Shown: positions 1 to 7,371, counted from the stretch's first letter. The stretch is 26,449 bases of DNA from an uncultured Megasphaera sp. (GCA_937895695.1 CALBLM010000008.1:1-26449), one strand, 5' to 3'. The notes: generated by a model not told the origin, from the sequence alone. Translations and numbers: made by a program.

Positions 1-604
1 CATCGGGCTTGTCTGTTTTGTCTGTTCGCAAATCCAGGGCCGTTTGAATTTTTTCGACATAATACTCAAACGATTCAAAGGGAGCCAAGAGCAGGGAATA
101 GTTCATATTGACCCAGTCCAATGTCGTAGAAAAGGGTGGCAGATGGTCTAAATATGTGTTGACGACGACGTCCATGGCTAGATTAATCGCCAAACGGCTG
201 TAGCTGCTTTTTAGTTCTTTGGCGCGTACGAGATGCATCGATACGACGTGAAGAATTTGGTGCTTTATCGAGCTTTCCATTTGTTCCTGCGATAAAGGCA
301 GAAAGATCAGGGGATTGAAATAGAGAATATACTGCGTTTTTTTAAAGGTAACGCCCGTTGCATCGGCTAAATCGAAACGGATTTCTTTTCCCATTTGAAA
401 TAGAAAATAGCCAAAGAAATTGTCCTTGTCTTCCATGAGGCTGAGATTGAGCGTATCAACAAAGGCAAAAAAATCGGTTTTGAAATCGGCAGGGATAACG
501 GCGGTTTGATGACGGTTTTGTTTCTTGCGAAGTTCATCGGCCAAGATAGAAGCTTGTTGGTACAATAGATTAGCCCGTACCGTAAGAGTTGTATCCATTG
601 TCAT
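1..604 (-). CDS. DUF2201-type metallopeptidase-fold/VWA protein, C-terminus outside window
   Basis: The reading frame is open from an ATG at 604 to the window edge, giving about 201 residues of a longer protein. Its start overlaps the stop of the AAA+ ATPase gene by one base (TGATG), so the two are translationally coupled. The N-terminal part has a segment of the form IKHQILHVVSMHLVRA followed by a Ser/Tyr-rich stretch and LAINLAMDVVVN. This is the layout of the putative metallopeptidase domain of DUF2201 proteins, which normally carry a C-terminal VWA-like domain and sit next to MoxR ATPases. The usual HExxH zinc motif reads HQILH here, so the catalytic glutamate is replaced by glutamine. 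The VWA part is not in the window and is inferred from the family. The likely role is as the effector partner of the upstream ATPase; no substrate can be named. Confidence 0.72.
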   Translation of the reverse strand, partial: MTMDTTLTVRANLLYQQASILADELRKKQNRHQTAVIPADFKTDFFAFVDTLNLSLMEDKDNFFGYFLFQMGKEIRFDLADATGVTFKKTQYILYFNPLIFLPLSQEQMESSIKHQILHVVSMHLVRAKELKSSYSRLAINLAMDVVVNTYLDHLPPFSTTLDWVNMNYSLLLAPFESFEYYVEKIQTALDLRTDKTDKPD

Positions 605-1716
605 CACCTGATATTTCGAAAGGCTTGAAAGTATGCGTCAATAAACTGGTCATTATCGAGGGCTTTGGCATAGACATGGGGATTATTGGCTTTCATGTCT
701 TTCATAATGCCAATACGCAAGTCGACGGGATAGAGGGCGAGAAATTCCATCAAGCGCGTAATGGCACTTTGTTCATCGTCCATTTCGCCTTTTTGGAAGA
801 TCATGTCTAATTGTTTCAACATGTTTTTGGCTGCCAAATACAGCCGTGTATGGCTTTCTGCGGCGACGCGCTGTGTTAAGTCATTGGGCAAAGAGGAAGC
901 AGCAAACACGTCTTCGTAGGCGATAAGCGGTTGTGCATCGGAAGCAACAAAGTTGACGAATTCTTCTGCAATCAATTTGCCGACATTACCGCGGATAACG
1001 TTGAAAAAGACCGTTTTGGAAACGGGATGTTGTTGATAGAGCTTGTAAATATCGGAAATACGTTCGTAGCTTCGTGGCGTCGCATTGATATCGTCGTCGT
1101 TATGTTTGTCCAAATAATCGGGAAAGGTAGAAATAAATTCCATGACTTTGGGAGCAATGCCGGCTTCACTAGCCCAGTCCAACCATTGCAGATAGTCGGC
1201 TTCCATATACAGCCAAACAAAGCGGTTTTCTTGAGCTGCATCCATTTCAATAGCTTCGTAGTCATACGAGTCGGCCGGATTCATGGCGGCTAGAATATAT
1301 ACGTTTTTAGGGAGAACGTATCCATTGATTTCCCGATTGAGGATCAGGTTCATCAGTTCTTGCTGTACGGCATGTTCGCAGCGATTGATTTCGTCGATAA
1401 ACAAGAGTACCGTATGGCCTTTGGCAATTTCAGCATCAATGGCGCGCAGTTTGTGATGTACAGCATAGATAGTTGTTTTTTCTTCGACGGCTTTACCCGA
1501 TGCGTCGACGCGATGATACGTTTCAATCGTTGGCAGGCCACCGATTTCCCCTTCTTTCAGCAAGTTGCCGTCAATATTAATGAGGCTCCAGTTATTTTTT
1601 TGAGCAATATCTTTGGCAAGAGAGGTTTTGCCAATACCTGTTTCGCCGACAAGCAGCGGTACGGCACCGGCTTTTAGCACGAGTTCAGCACTGTGCAGTG
1701 TATCCATAAAATTCAT
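604..1716 (-). CDS. MoxR-like AAA+ ATPase
   Basis: A 370-residue cytoplasmic AAA+ ATPase. The Walker A motif GETGIGKTS lies at residues 24-32, Walker B VLLFIDE at 103-109 and a sensor-1 asparagine in AAMNPAD near residue 146. The rest is a helical lid and C-terminal region. MoxR-type ATPases use ATP hydrolysis to remodel or activate partner proteins that carry VWA/MIDAS domains. The next gene downstream, overlapping by one base, encodes such a partner type. The start ATG at 1716 is preceded by AAGGAG at good distance. The gene is second of three in an operon, 13 bases after the repeat-protein gene. The family call is firm; the client process is unknown. Confidence 0.9.
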   Translation of the reverse strand: MNFMDTLHSAELVLKAGAVPLLVGETGIGKTSLAKDIAQKNNWSLINIDGNLLKEGEIGGLPTIETYHRVDASGKAVEEKTTIYAVHHKLRAIDAEIAKGHTVLLFIDEINRCEHAVQQELMNLILNREINGYVLPKNVYILAAMNPADSYDYEAIEMDAAQENRFVWLYMEADYLQWLDWASEAGIAPKVMEFISTFPDYLDKHNDDDINATPRSYERISDIYKLYQQHPVSKTVFFNVIRGNVGKLIAEEFVNFVASDAQPLIAYEDVFAASSLPNDLTQRVAAESHTRLYLAAKNMLKQLDMIFQKGEMDDEQSAITRLMEFLALYPVDLRIGIMKDMKANNPHVYAKALDNDQFIDAYFQAFRNIR

Positions 1717-1729
1717 GATATAAGACTCC

Positions 1730-2527
1730 TTATTGAATCGTTAATTTTTCATCGACTGTAATGCGTTTTGCCTTTTTACTGCCATAGGCATCGACGAGCA
1801 GTACTTTGTCTACAGGTGACAACATGTCGATAGGGCAGTTAATAAAGTTGCGGACATACATTTCATCCACATCGTCTCGGGAAAGAACCTGTTTCAGAAT
1901 CTCTTCCAGTTCGTCTTTAGCAATGGACAGGCCCTTGGGCATATATTTGAGTACTAAAATATTGAGCTGAATAAAATGCAGAAATTGTTCTTTCGTAATA
2001 GATGCTACTAGACGAACGGCTTTTTCCGTTTGTTGGACAGCTAAGCAAACGGCATCAAAGTCCGGATTCGCAATATACCGCAAAGCTTCATAGTTGGCGG
2101 TGACAGCGGTTTTTTGTACGGTTGGGCTTGGATCTGTAATGTATTGAATAGCATCGTAATTTTGTTGTACCGCCTGAAGCTGTAAGGCTTCTGATGGATG
2201 GGCTACATATTTAATGGCCCAACCGGATTGTTGCAGTGCTTCTTGAATCAGCGATTCCGATGGATGCTTTATATAGGCTAAATTATTCCAGCCCTGTTGG
2301 ACGACCTGTAAGAGTAGGGCGTCAGAGGGATGGTCGATACATTGAATGGCTCGCGGCGCATTCGCAACGGCTGTTTGCTGCAGTTTTTCCGAGGGATTGG
2401 AGATATACTGCAAGGCTAAACCGTTTGTTTGTACGGCTAGCAGCTTCATCTCTTCTGTTGGATTCTCTATGCGTGCAATGACATAGGGGTTGTTTTTTAT
2501 CATTTTTAGATATTTTTCAGTATCCAT
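1730..2527 (-). CDS. 22-residue tandem repeat protein (DUF4116-like)
   Basis: A 265-residue soluble protein, first gene of the ATPase operon. Residues 1-176 divide exactly into eight units of 22 residues, most starting with Pro-Ser/Thr and ending with a pattern like AIQYI followed by two residues. A ninth degenerate unit covers 177-198. The rest, 199-265, is a charged C-terminal tail without repeats. Each unit reads as a helical hairpin (AVQQN then alternating hydrophobics), resembling the repeats of DUF4116 and, more loosely, HEAT-type solenoids. There is no signal peptide or membrane segment. The ATG at 2527 follows GAAGGAA. A solenoid scaffold that recruits clients to the AAA+/VWA pair is an inference from operon position. 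The exact DUF4116 assignment is uncertain because the period is shorter than I recall for that family. Confidence 0.75.
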   Translation of the reverse strand: MDTEKYLKMIKNNPYVIARIENPTEEMKLLAVQTNGLALQYISNPSEKLQQTAVANAPRAIQCIDHPSDALLLQVVQQGWNNLAYIKHPSESLIQEALQQSGWAIKYVAHPSEALQLQAVQQNYDAIQYITDPSPTVQKTAVTANYEALRYIANPDFDAVCLAVQQTEKAVRLVASITKEQFLHFIQLNILVLKYMPKGLSIAKDELEEILKQVLSRDDVDEMYVRNFINCPIDMLSPVDKVLLVDAYGSKKAKRITVDEKLTIQ

Positions 2528-2567
2528 AGTTGATTCCTTCTTTCGTCATATAAACTTATCATACTAC

Positions 2568-2615
2568 AAAAAAAAAGAGACCTGCAACTTTTTTGTACAG
2601 ATTGTCGCAAGTCTC
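2568..2615 (-). terminator. Rho-independent terminator of the small secreted protein gene
   Basis: Read on the minus strand, GAGACTTGCGAC pairs with GTTGCAGGTCTC (one mismatch and one bulge) around a loop of about 15 bases. A run of nine T follows. It lies 16 bases past the stop of the gene at 2632-3105 and separates it from the repeat-protein operon. Confidence 0.85.
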
Positions 2616-2631
2616 GAGGTGATGGAATCTA

Positions 2632-3105
2632 TTAGCCTTTATGCAATGCACTTAGACGAAATAGATTGATAAACAATTCTTTCGGGTGATTCCATTGGAT
2701 CGTATCTACTTTCACTGAATATGGCTGGCCTTTGGCAGTATAGATTTGATTGAGTTTTGGGGAGATAGTATATACGCCTTTTACTTTATCGGCATGGAAT
2801 TCAGCCGTATATTCGTTGATTTGACGAATCGTTTTATTGCGTTGAATCGCCATGGCATCTAAGGTACTGTTATATTTTTCAACATAGAGTGTGCAGGAAA
2901 TGGTTTCCAAACTGTTAGGGAAATCCATGGTTTGCAGTCCATTTAGTGAGTCCATGTCTACATAGACGATACCGTCCGGCTGCGTGCTGAGAACCCGATA
3001 GCGTTCAGGATTGTTGAGAAGCGTCGTTGAATCCATCGCAAATGACGAGATAGAGGCGCATAATGTCAAACAAAGTATTGCCAGTAGCGAAATCATTTTT
3101 TTCAT
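2632..3105 (-). CDS. small secreted protein of unknown function
   Basis: A 157-residue protein with a clear Sec signal peptide: MKK, a hydrophobic core, then SISSFA before the probable cleavage near residue 23. The mature part begins MDSTTLLNNPERYRVLS and continues with alternating short beta-like segments (GIVYVDMDSL, AEFHADKVKGVYTI, PYSVKVDTIQWN). It has one cysteine (in ISCTLYVEKY) and no obvious catalytic motif, repeat or anchor. It is therefore probably a soluble periplasmic or surface protein of about 15 kDa. The ATG at 3105 is preceded by a strong AGGAGG. A TATAAT-like -10 lies at 3155-3150 on the minus strand with a poor -35. The gene is monocistronic, bounded by its own terminator. 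I do not recognise the family. Confidence 0.75.
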   Translation of the reverse strand: MKKMISLLAILCLTLCASISSFAMDSTTLLNNPERYRVLSTQPDGIVYVDMDSLNGLQTMDFPNSLETISCTLYVEKYNSTLDAMAIQRNKTIRQINEYTAEFHADKVKGVYTISPKLNQIYTAKGQPYSVKVDTIQWNHPKELFINLFRLSALHKG

Positions 3106-3235
3106 AAGAGAAAACCTCCTTTTATAACCATATAGATGGGAATATACTTATTATATCATATAACATACAGCGTAAACATGATGAAACATACTTGTATATA
3201 AATTGTATAAAAACTGTTACAAAATGGATATGATA

Positions 3236-3252
3236 TATTCTTAATAAGAATA
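3236..3252. promoter_or_regulatory. 17-bp palindrome, candidate LysR-type operator
   Basis: TATTCTTA-A-TAAGAATA is a perfect palindrome with 8-bp arms. It contains the T-N11-A dyad typical of LysR-type binding sites and lies upstream of the LysR gene. It could instead control the divergent secreted protein gene, or be a metalloregulator box. The dyad is seen directly; the binding protein is inferred. Confidence 0.45.
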
Positions 3253-3297
3253 ACAAAATCGGGATTAGTAAGATAAAATAGAATAACAAAGAGAGGT

Positions 3298-3365
3298 GGT
3301 ACCAAAAATGACCGTGCGGGAACGTATTGGTCCCAATTAAGAGGCTCTTTGATGAGGGGAAGCCT
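3298..3365 (+). other. foldable intergenic segment, possible structured RNA
   Basis: GGTACCAA (3298-3305) pairs with TTGGTCCC (3327-3334) with one mismatch, enclosing a CCG/CGG mini-stem (3312-3319). A second stem AGGCT (3342-3346) / AGCCT (3361-3365) follows. There is no T-run after either stem. The segment is richer in GC than its surroundings. I cannot match it to a known riboswitch class, and the strand is uncertain. Confidence 0.3.
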
Positions 3366-3478
3366 TGCGGAATACATAGAAATAGCATAAAATGATTTTA
3401 TGGAGTGCGTAAATCCGTGCAGACTGTTGAATGAAGTTCTTAATGACCATCGTATAATTGGGGAAAGGATAGGTTCAT

Positions 3479-4354
3479 ATGTTAGATTTTCGTATCCATA
3501 CATTTTTGTGTGTTTGCCGACACATGAACTACACAAAGGCAGCTGCAGAGCTGCAAATTACGCAGCCTGCCGTGTCACAGCATATTCGGCATTTGGAAAA
3601 AGAATTTCAGACGAAGCTGTTTGTGTATACGGGAAAGCGGCTGGAATTAACGAAGGCGGGACAAATTTTGCTGAATGCAGCCATGACGATTCGTCATGAT
3701 AATGACATGCTAAAGCAGCGGATGCATGATTTACAGCAAAGCAACACGTCCCTTATTTTTGGTGCTACGCATACGATTGGCGAATTTGAAATCATTGACA
3801 GACTGGCGGATTATTTGCATGCGAATAAAACAATGAATATGCGCATGAAAATAGCCGATACGGATGAACTGTTACAAGCCATTGATGAAGGCAGTATTGA
3901 TTTTGCCATCGTAGAAGGATTTTTTGAACAAGGATTATATGAAACTTTGCTTTTTTCTAACGAACCGTTGATTGCTGTATGTGGTGCAGCCTATGAAGTG
4001 CCGCCGGTGTTGTCGTTATCAGAACTACAGCAGCAACGTATTATCGTGCGGGAAAAGAGTGCCGGTGCTAGAGAACTTTTGGAACGTAGCTTGGCGGAAC
4101 ATGGCCTTTCTGTAGATTATTTTACGCATCGGTATGAAGTTGGCAGCCCGCAGGCGGCCAAAGGGTTGGCTTGTCGAAATTGCGGCATTGCGTTTTTATA
4201 TGAAAAATCAGTACGAAAAGAAGTTACAGACGGTATTTTGCGAGAAGTTACGATTCGTGATTTTTCAGTAACCCATGCATTTACTTTTTTGTGGCGCAAA
4301 GGCAGCATCTATAGCGCTTTGTTCAAACAGATATATGAACAGTTAAAAGATTGA
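3479..4354 (+). CDS. LysR family transcriptional regulator
   Basis: A 291-residue LysR-type regulator. The N-terminal winged helix-turn-helix spans about residues 2-62 (FLCVCRHMNYTKAAAELQIT, then QPAVSQHIRHLEKEF). A linker helix and a two-lobed substrate-binding-like effector domain (about 90-290) follow. The length is typical of the family. The ATG at 3479 is preceded by AAAGGAT. A TATAAT at 3453-3458 would give a very short leader. The gene lies 48 bases upstream of the NifU-like gene in the same direction. Activation of the NifU-like/GGGtGRT pair is therefore a reasonable inference, although LysR regulators usually control divergent genes. The inducer cannot be read from the sequence. Confidence 0.92.
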   Translation: MLDFRIHTFLCVCRHMNYTKAAAELQITQPAVSQHIRHLEKEFQTKLFVYTGKRLELTKAGQILLNAAMTIRHDNDMLKQRMHDLQQSNTSLIFGATHTIGEFEIIDRLADYLHANKTMNMRMKIADTDELLQAIDEGSIDFAIVEGFFEQGLYETLLFSNEPLIAVCGAAYEVPPVLSLSELQQQRIIVREKSAGARELLERSLAEHGLSVDYFTHRYEVGSPQAAKGLACRNCGIAFLYEKSVRKEVTDGILREVTIRDFSVTHAFTFLWRKGSIYSALFKQIYEQLKD

Positions 4355-4402
4355 TTACAGTGCTGCGTTGAGAATATATATTTTTTGAAAGGGTGAAACA
4401 TC

Positions 4403-5095
4403 ATGTTATATTCAACAGAAGTTAAGAATATGTGTCCTGTTGCTAAGGGTGCATATCATGGACCGGCACCAATTCCGGAAGAAGGTAATTGGGTACAGGT
4501 TAAAGAAATTAAAGATGTAAGCGGTTTGACACACGGTATTGGCTGGTGCGCACCACAGCAGGGCGCTTGCAAACTGACACTAAATGTAAAAGACGGTATC
4601 ATTGAAGAAGCATTGGTAGAAACGATTGGCTGCTCCGGCATGACTCATTCGGCTGCAATGGCTTCTGAAATTTTGCCGGGCAAAACGTTACTGGAAGCAT
4701 TGAATACGGATTTGGTTTGCGATGCGATTAACGTTGCGATGCGTCAATTGTTCCTCCAAATCGTATATGGCCGTACGCAGACGGCGTTTTCCGAAGGCGG
4801 CCTTCCGATTGGCGCTAGCTTGGACGATCTCGGCAAAGGCCTTCGCAGCCAGATGGGTACGATGTTCGGTACCAAAGCCAAAGGTACGCGGTATTTGGAA
4901 ATGACCGAAGGCTATGTAACACGTATGGCTTTGGATGAAGAAAAACAAGTTATCGGATATGAATTTATCCATCTCGGCAAAATGATGGAAGCTATTAAAA
5001 AAGGCGTAGAACCGGCAAAAGCAATGGAAGACGCAAAAGGTCATTATGGCCGTTTTGATGAAGCTGATTCATATATCGACCCAAGACAGCAATAG
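4403..5095 (+). CDS. NifU/IscU-like iron-sulfur scaffold protein, partner of GGGtGRT
   Basis: A 230-residue protein with a NifU_N/IscU-like fold. The segment KLTLNVKDGIIEEALVETIG-C-SGMTHSAAM aligns by eye with the IscU core, where KLQIKV..GII leads to YGCGSAIASSS. Cysteines are at 11, 49, 56, 77 and 106. Cys77 matches the second IscU cluster ligand. The first ligand is displaced (Cys49/Cys56 instead of an ACGD motif), and no cysteine is found where the third ligand is expected. The protein is also longer than classic IscU, with an extra C-terminal region. The ATG at 4403 follows GAAAGGG. The GGGtGRT gene follows after 12 bases. Such NifU-like/GGGtGRT pairs are annotated in anaerobic Firmicutes, but their task is not established as far as I know. 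Cluster assembly is inferred from the fold. Confidence 0.8.
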   Translation: MLYSTEVKNMCPVAKGAYHGPAPIPEEGNWVQVKEIKDVSGLTHGIGWCAPQQGACKLTLNVKDGIIEEALVETIGCSGMTHSAAMASEILPGKTLLEALNTDLVCDAINVAMRQLFLQIVYGRTQTAFSEGGLPIGASLDDLGKGLRSQMGTMFGTKAKGTRYLEMTEGYVTRMALDEEKQVIGYEFIHLGKMMEAIKKGVEPAKAMEDAKGHYGRFDEADSYIDPRQQ

Positions 5096-5107
5096 GAGGA
5101 GACAACC

Positions 5108-6118
5108 ATGGAATTATTTGAAAGCTACGACAGAAGAATAGATAAAATCCTCGGCGTACTGAAAGAATATGGCATTGGCAGTGTAGAAGAATGCCGTGAT
5201 ATTTGTGCTGCAGCCGGCCTGGATCCGTATAAAATTGTAAAAGACGTACAGCCTATCGCGTTTGAAAACGCAGGATGGGCATATACAGTCGGTGCTGCAA
5301 TTGCTATTAAGAAAAATGCACGTACTGCTGTTGAAGCTGCAAAAGCTATCGGCGAAGGACTGCAGGCATTCTGCATTCCCGGTTCTGTTGCAGAAGATCG
5401 TAAAGTTGGCCGCGGCCATGGCAATTTGGCAGCCATGTTGCTTCAAGATGAAACGAGCTGTTTCTGTTTCTTAGCAGGCCATGAATCCTTTGCAGCTGCA
5501 GAAGGTGCTATTGGTATCGTTCGTAATGCGAACAAAGCTCGTAAAGTACCGCTTCGCGTTATCCTCAACGGCCTTGGCAAAGATGCTGCGCAGATTATTT
5601 CTCGTATCAATGGCTTTACATATGTACAGACACAGTTTGATTACAAAACAGGCGAACTTCATATTGTTCGTGAAATCCCATATTCTAAGACAGAACGTGC
5701 TGACGTTCGCTGCTTTGGTGCAGACGACGTTCGTGAAGGCGTAGCGATTATGCATCATGAAGGCGTAGATGTTTCGATTACAGGTAACTCTACGAACCCG
5801 ACACGATTCCAACATCCTGTTGCCGGTACATATAAAAAAGAATGTATCGAAATGGGTAAAAAATATTTCTCCGTTGCATCTGGCGGCGGCACAGGCCGTA
5901 CGCTTCATCCGGATAACATGGGTGCAGGACCGGCTTCTTACGGCATGACTGATACGATGGGCCGTATGCATTCGGACGCACAGTTTGCAGGTTCCTCTTC
6001 CGTACCAGCTCACGTAGAAATGATGGGCTTCCTCGGTATGGGCAACAACCCGATGGTTGGTGCATCTGTTGCAGTTGCTGTTGCTGTAGAAGGTGCTGCA
6101 AAAGCTGGCAAATTCTAA
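5108..6118 (+). CDS. GGGtGRT family protein
   Basis: A 336-residue soluble protein carrying the signature GGGTGRT at residues 259-265, which names the family. Other striking segments are GRGHGNLAAMLLQ (101-113), CFCF (118-121), the glycine-rich ASGGGTGRTLHPDNMGAGPA and a C-terminal small-residue stretch VGASVAVAVAVEGAAKAG. There is no signal peptide, and hydrophobicity is too broken for a membrane protein. The gene starts 12 bases after the NifU-like gene and follows AGGAGG, so the two are cotranscribed. Both end at the terminator at 6143-6178. The protein presumably acts with the scaffold protein, perhaps receiving or delivering a metal cluster; its biochemical activity is unknown to me. Confidence 0.85.
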   Translation: MELFESYDRRIDKILGVLKEYGIGSVEECRDICAAAGLDPYKIVKDVQPIAFENAGWAYTVGAAIAIKKNARTAVEAAKAIGEGLQAFCIPGSVAEDRKVGRGHGNLAAMLLQDETSCFCFLAGHESFAAAEGAIGIVRNANKARKVPLRVILNGLGKDAAQIISRINGFTYVQTQFDYKTGELHIVREIPYSKTERADVRCFGADDVREGVAIMHHEGVDVSITGNSTNPTRFQHPVAGTYKKECIEMGKKYFSVASGGGTGRTLHPDNMGAGPASYGMTDTMGRMHSDAQFAGSSSVPAHVEMMGFLGMGNNPMVGASVAVAVAVEGAAKAGKF

Positions 6119-6142
6119 TCGACAATAGTATTCACTATATGC

Positions 6143-6178
6143 AAAACGCAGTTTCTAAATTTGGAAACTGCGTTTTTT
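6143..6178 (+). terminator. Rho-independent terminator after the GGGtGRT gene
   Basis: AAAACGCAGTTTC (6143-6155) pairs perfectly with GAAACTGCGTTTT (6164-6176), with an 8-base loop and T-run. It ends the NifU-like/GGGtGRT transcript. Its T-run overlaps the -35 of the next promoter. Confidence 0.93.
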
Positions 6179-6205
6179 GACGTGTGTATTGTGACGTGGT
6201 ATAAT
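6177..6205 (+). promoter_or_regulatory. sigma-A type promoter for the NlpC/P60 gene
   Basis: TTGACG at 6177-6182, a 17-base spacer and a perfect TATAAT at 6200-6205. Transcription would start near 6212, giving a leader of about 155 bases before the ATG at 6368. The -35 begins inside the T-run of the preceding terminator. Confidence 0.85.
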
Positions 6206-6236
6206 AAAATTGAAAAAAATATATATAGAAGTCTGC

Positions 6237-6300
6237 GGGCTATCCTAAAAGAATGATTCTCATAACTCTTTGGGGATAGCTCATTTCATGTCAACATGAA
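6237..6300 (+). other. two stem-loops in the NlpC/P60 leader
   Basis: GGGCTATCC (6237-6245) pairs with GGATAGCTC (6274-6282) with one G-U pair. The stem continues inward through AAAGA/TCTTT (6248-6252 with 6267-6271). A second short hairpin TTCATGT-CA-ACATGAA lies at 6285-6300. No T-run follows, so these are not ordinary terminators. The loop AATGATTCTCATAA weakly resembles a Fur box. They could stabilise the mRNA or form a regulatory leader; no known riboswitch is recognised. Confidence 0.5.
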
Positions 6301-6367
6301 TAGTAACAGGTATTAATAGGTGTTGTGAAGTCATAACTTAAATCTAACAACGAGGAAGGAGTATTTG

Positions 6368-7336
6368 ATGAGTGGTAGCAAGAAAATAGCCATCTTAGCG
6401 GGACTCATGATGATGGCGTCAGTATCCGTTGTTGGGGCGACCTTTCATCCCGGTGACAGAGGAAACCAAATTACAGAAATTCAACAGGCATTGGTACAAA
6501 ATGGCAGTGATATTTTAGTAGATGGTGATTATGGCACGGGCACGCAGGAAGCGGTCAAAGCATTTCAGCAAAGCCATGGACTGGAAGCGGATGGCATTGT
6601 CGGCGAACAGACCTATGAAGCACTGATGGGAGCGGCTATGCCGGAAAATGTCAGCAGTCATTTTGAAGAAAAACATGCCATTGCTGAACGCATGGTTGCC
6701 AATATGGCTTTTCCGATTGTAACGGCGAGCAATGAAATTCGCGTGATTCAGAAATCCCTGGCCGACCAAGGATATAATGTAGATGTTGATGGTGTGTTTG
6801 GTGTAGGGACGGAACAAGCTGTTCGCAAGTTTCAGGAAAACCATGGGCTGGAAATTGATGGTGTTGTAGGTCGTGCTACATTTTATGAACTAACAGGACA
6901 AGTGCTGCCGACCGGACCGGTGCGCCGATTTGGAAATGGCGGGTTTGGCAGTCGTACCGGTACGGCTAATTCGGCATTGGCCCAGCAGTTATTGGGTATT
7001 GCCAGTCAATATGAAGGTGTTCCTTACGTATTTGGCGGTACAACGCCGTCGGGATTTGACTGCTCCGGTTTTACACGGTATGTCTATTCGGCAGTAGGTA
7101 TTGAACTGCCTCGAATGGCTGATGAACAGTACGATGTAGGCTCAGATGTATCGATGTCCAACTTGCAGCCCGGTGATTTAGTATTTTTCTCGACATACAT
7201 GCCCGGCGTCTCTCACGTAGGCATTTATATCGGCAATGATCAATTTATCAATGCGTCGAATAACGGCGTTAGTGTAGCTGACCTTAGCAGCCGATATTGG
7301 TCATCTCACTATGTAGGAGCGAAACGGGTTATTTAA
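6368..7336 (+). CDS. exported NlpC/P60 endopeptidase with two peptidoglycan-binding domains
   Basis: A 322-residue cell-wall hydrolase. A signal peptide (MSGSKK then a hydrophobic core ending VVGA) is followed by two PG_binding_1 repeats at about residues 27-89 and 120-177, each with the DGDYG/DGVFG...AV..FQ...GL..DG.VG pattern. The C-terminal NlpC/P60 domain (about 205-322) has the catalytic cysteine in FDCSGF and the histidine in SHVGIYIG. The family cleaves stem-peptide bonds of peptidoglycan, typically gamma-D-Glu to diamino acid, in the periplasm. The ATG at 6368 is preferred over TTG at 6365 because AAGGAG ends six bases before it. The gene is monocistronic, with its own promoter and terminator. 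Confidence 0.93.
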   Translation: MSGSKKIAILAGLMMMASVSVVGATFHPGDRGNQITEIQQALVQNGSDILVDGDYGTGTQEAVKAFQQSHGLEADGIVGEQTYEALMGAAMPENVSSHFEEKHAIAERMVANMAFPIVTASNEIRVIQKSLADQGYNVDVDGVFGVGTEQAVRKFQENHGLEIDGVVGRATFYELTGQVLPTGPVRRFGNGGFGSRTGTANSALAQQLLGIASQYEGVPYVFGGTTPSGFDCSGFTRYVYSAVGIELPRMADEQYDVGSDVSMSNLQPGDLVFFSTYMPGVSHVGIYIGNDQFINASNNGVSVADLSSRYWSSHYVGAKRVI

Positions 7337-7371
7337 TTCGTTGTATACACGCAATAGAGAATAGAAACGAT

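Larger units (their letters stand above)
3106..3478. other. 373-base divergent intergenic region
   Basis: This gap separates the secreted protein gene (minus) from the LysR gene (plus). It contains an AGGAGG ribosome site and a -10 candidate for the minus gene (3150-3155), an AT-rich core, an 8-bp-arm palindrome at 3236-3252 and a foldable GC-richer stretch at 3298-3365. A perfect TATAAT at 3453-3458 lies just before the LysR ribosome site. No convincing open reading frame was found. Confidence 0.7.

Noticed and set aside
3293..3334. T-box-like sequence AGGTGGTACC followed by GGTCCC
   Set aside because: It matches only the first part of the T-box core (ACCGCG is missing). There is no specifier stem and no downstream terminator, and the next gene is a LysR regulator, not an amino-acid or tRNA-ligase gene.
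5471..6013. 180-codon open frame on the minus strand within the GGGtGRT gene
   Set aside because: It is fully antisense to a well-supported gene, has a cysteine/arginine-rich composition and no ribosome site; it is a shadow frame.
6250..6266. Fur-box-like AGAATGATTCTCATAAC
   Set aside because: Only about ten of the expected positions match. It lies downstream of the likely transcription start within a stem-loop, and no iron-related gene is adjacent. Kept only as a remark.
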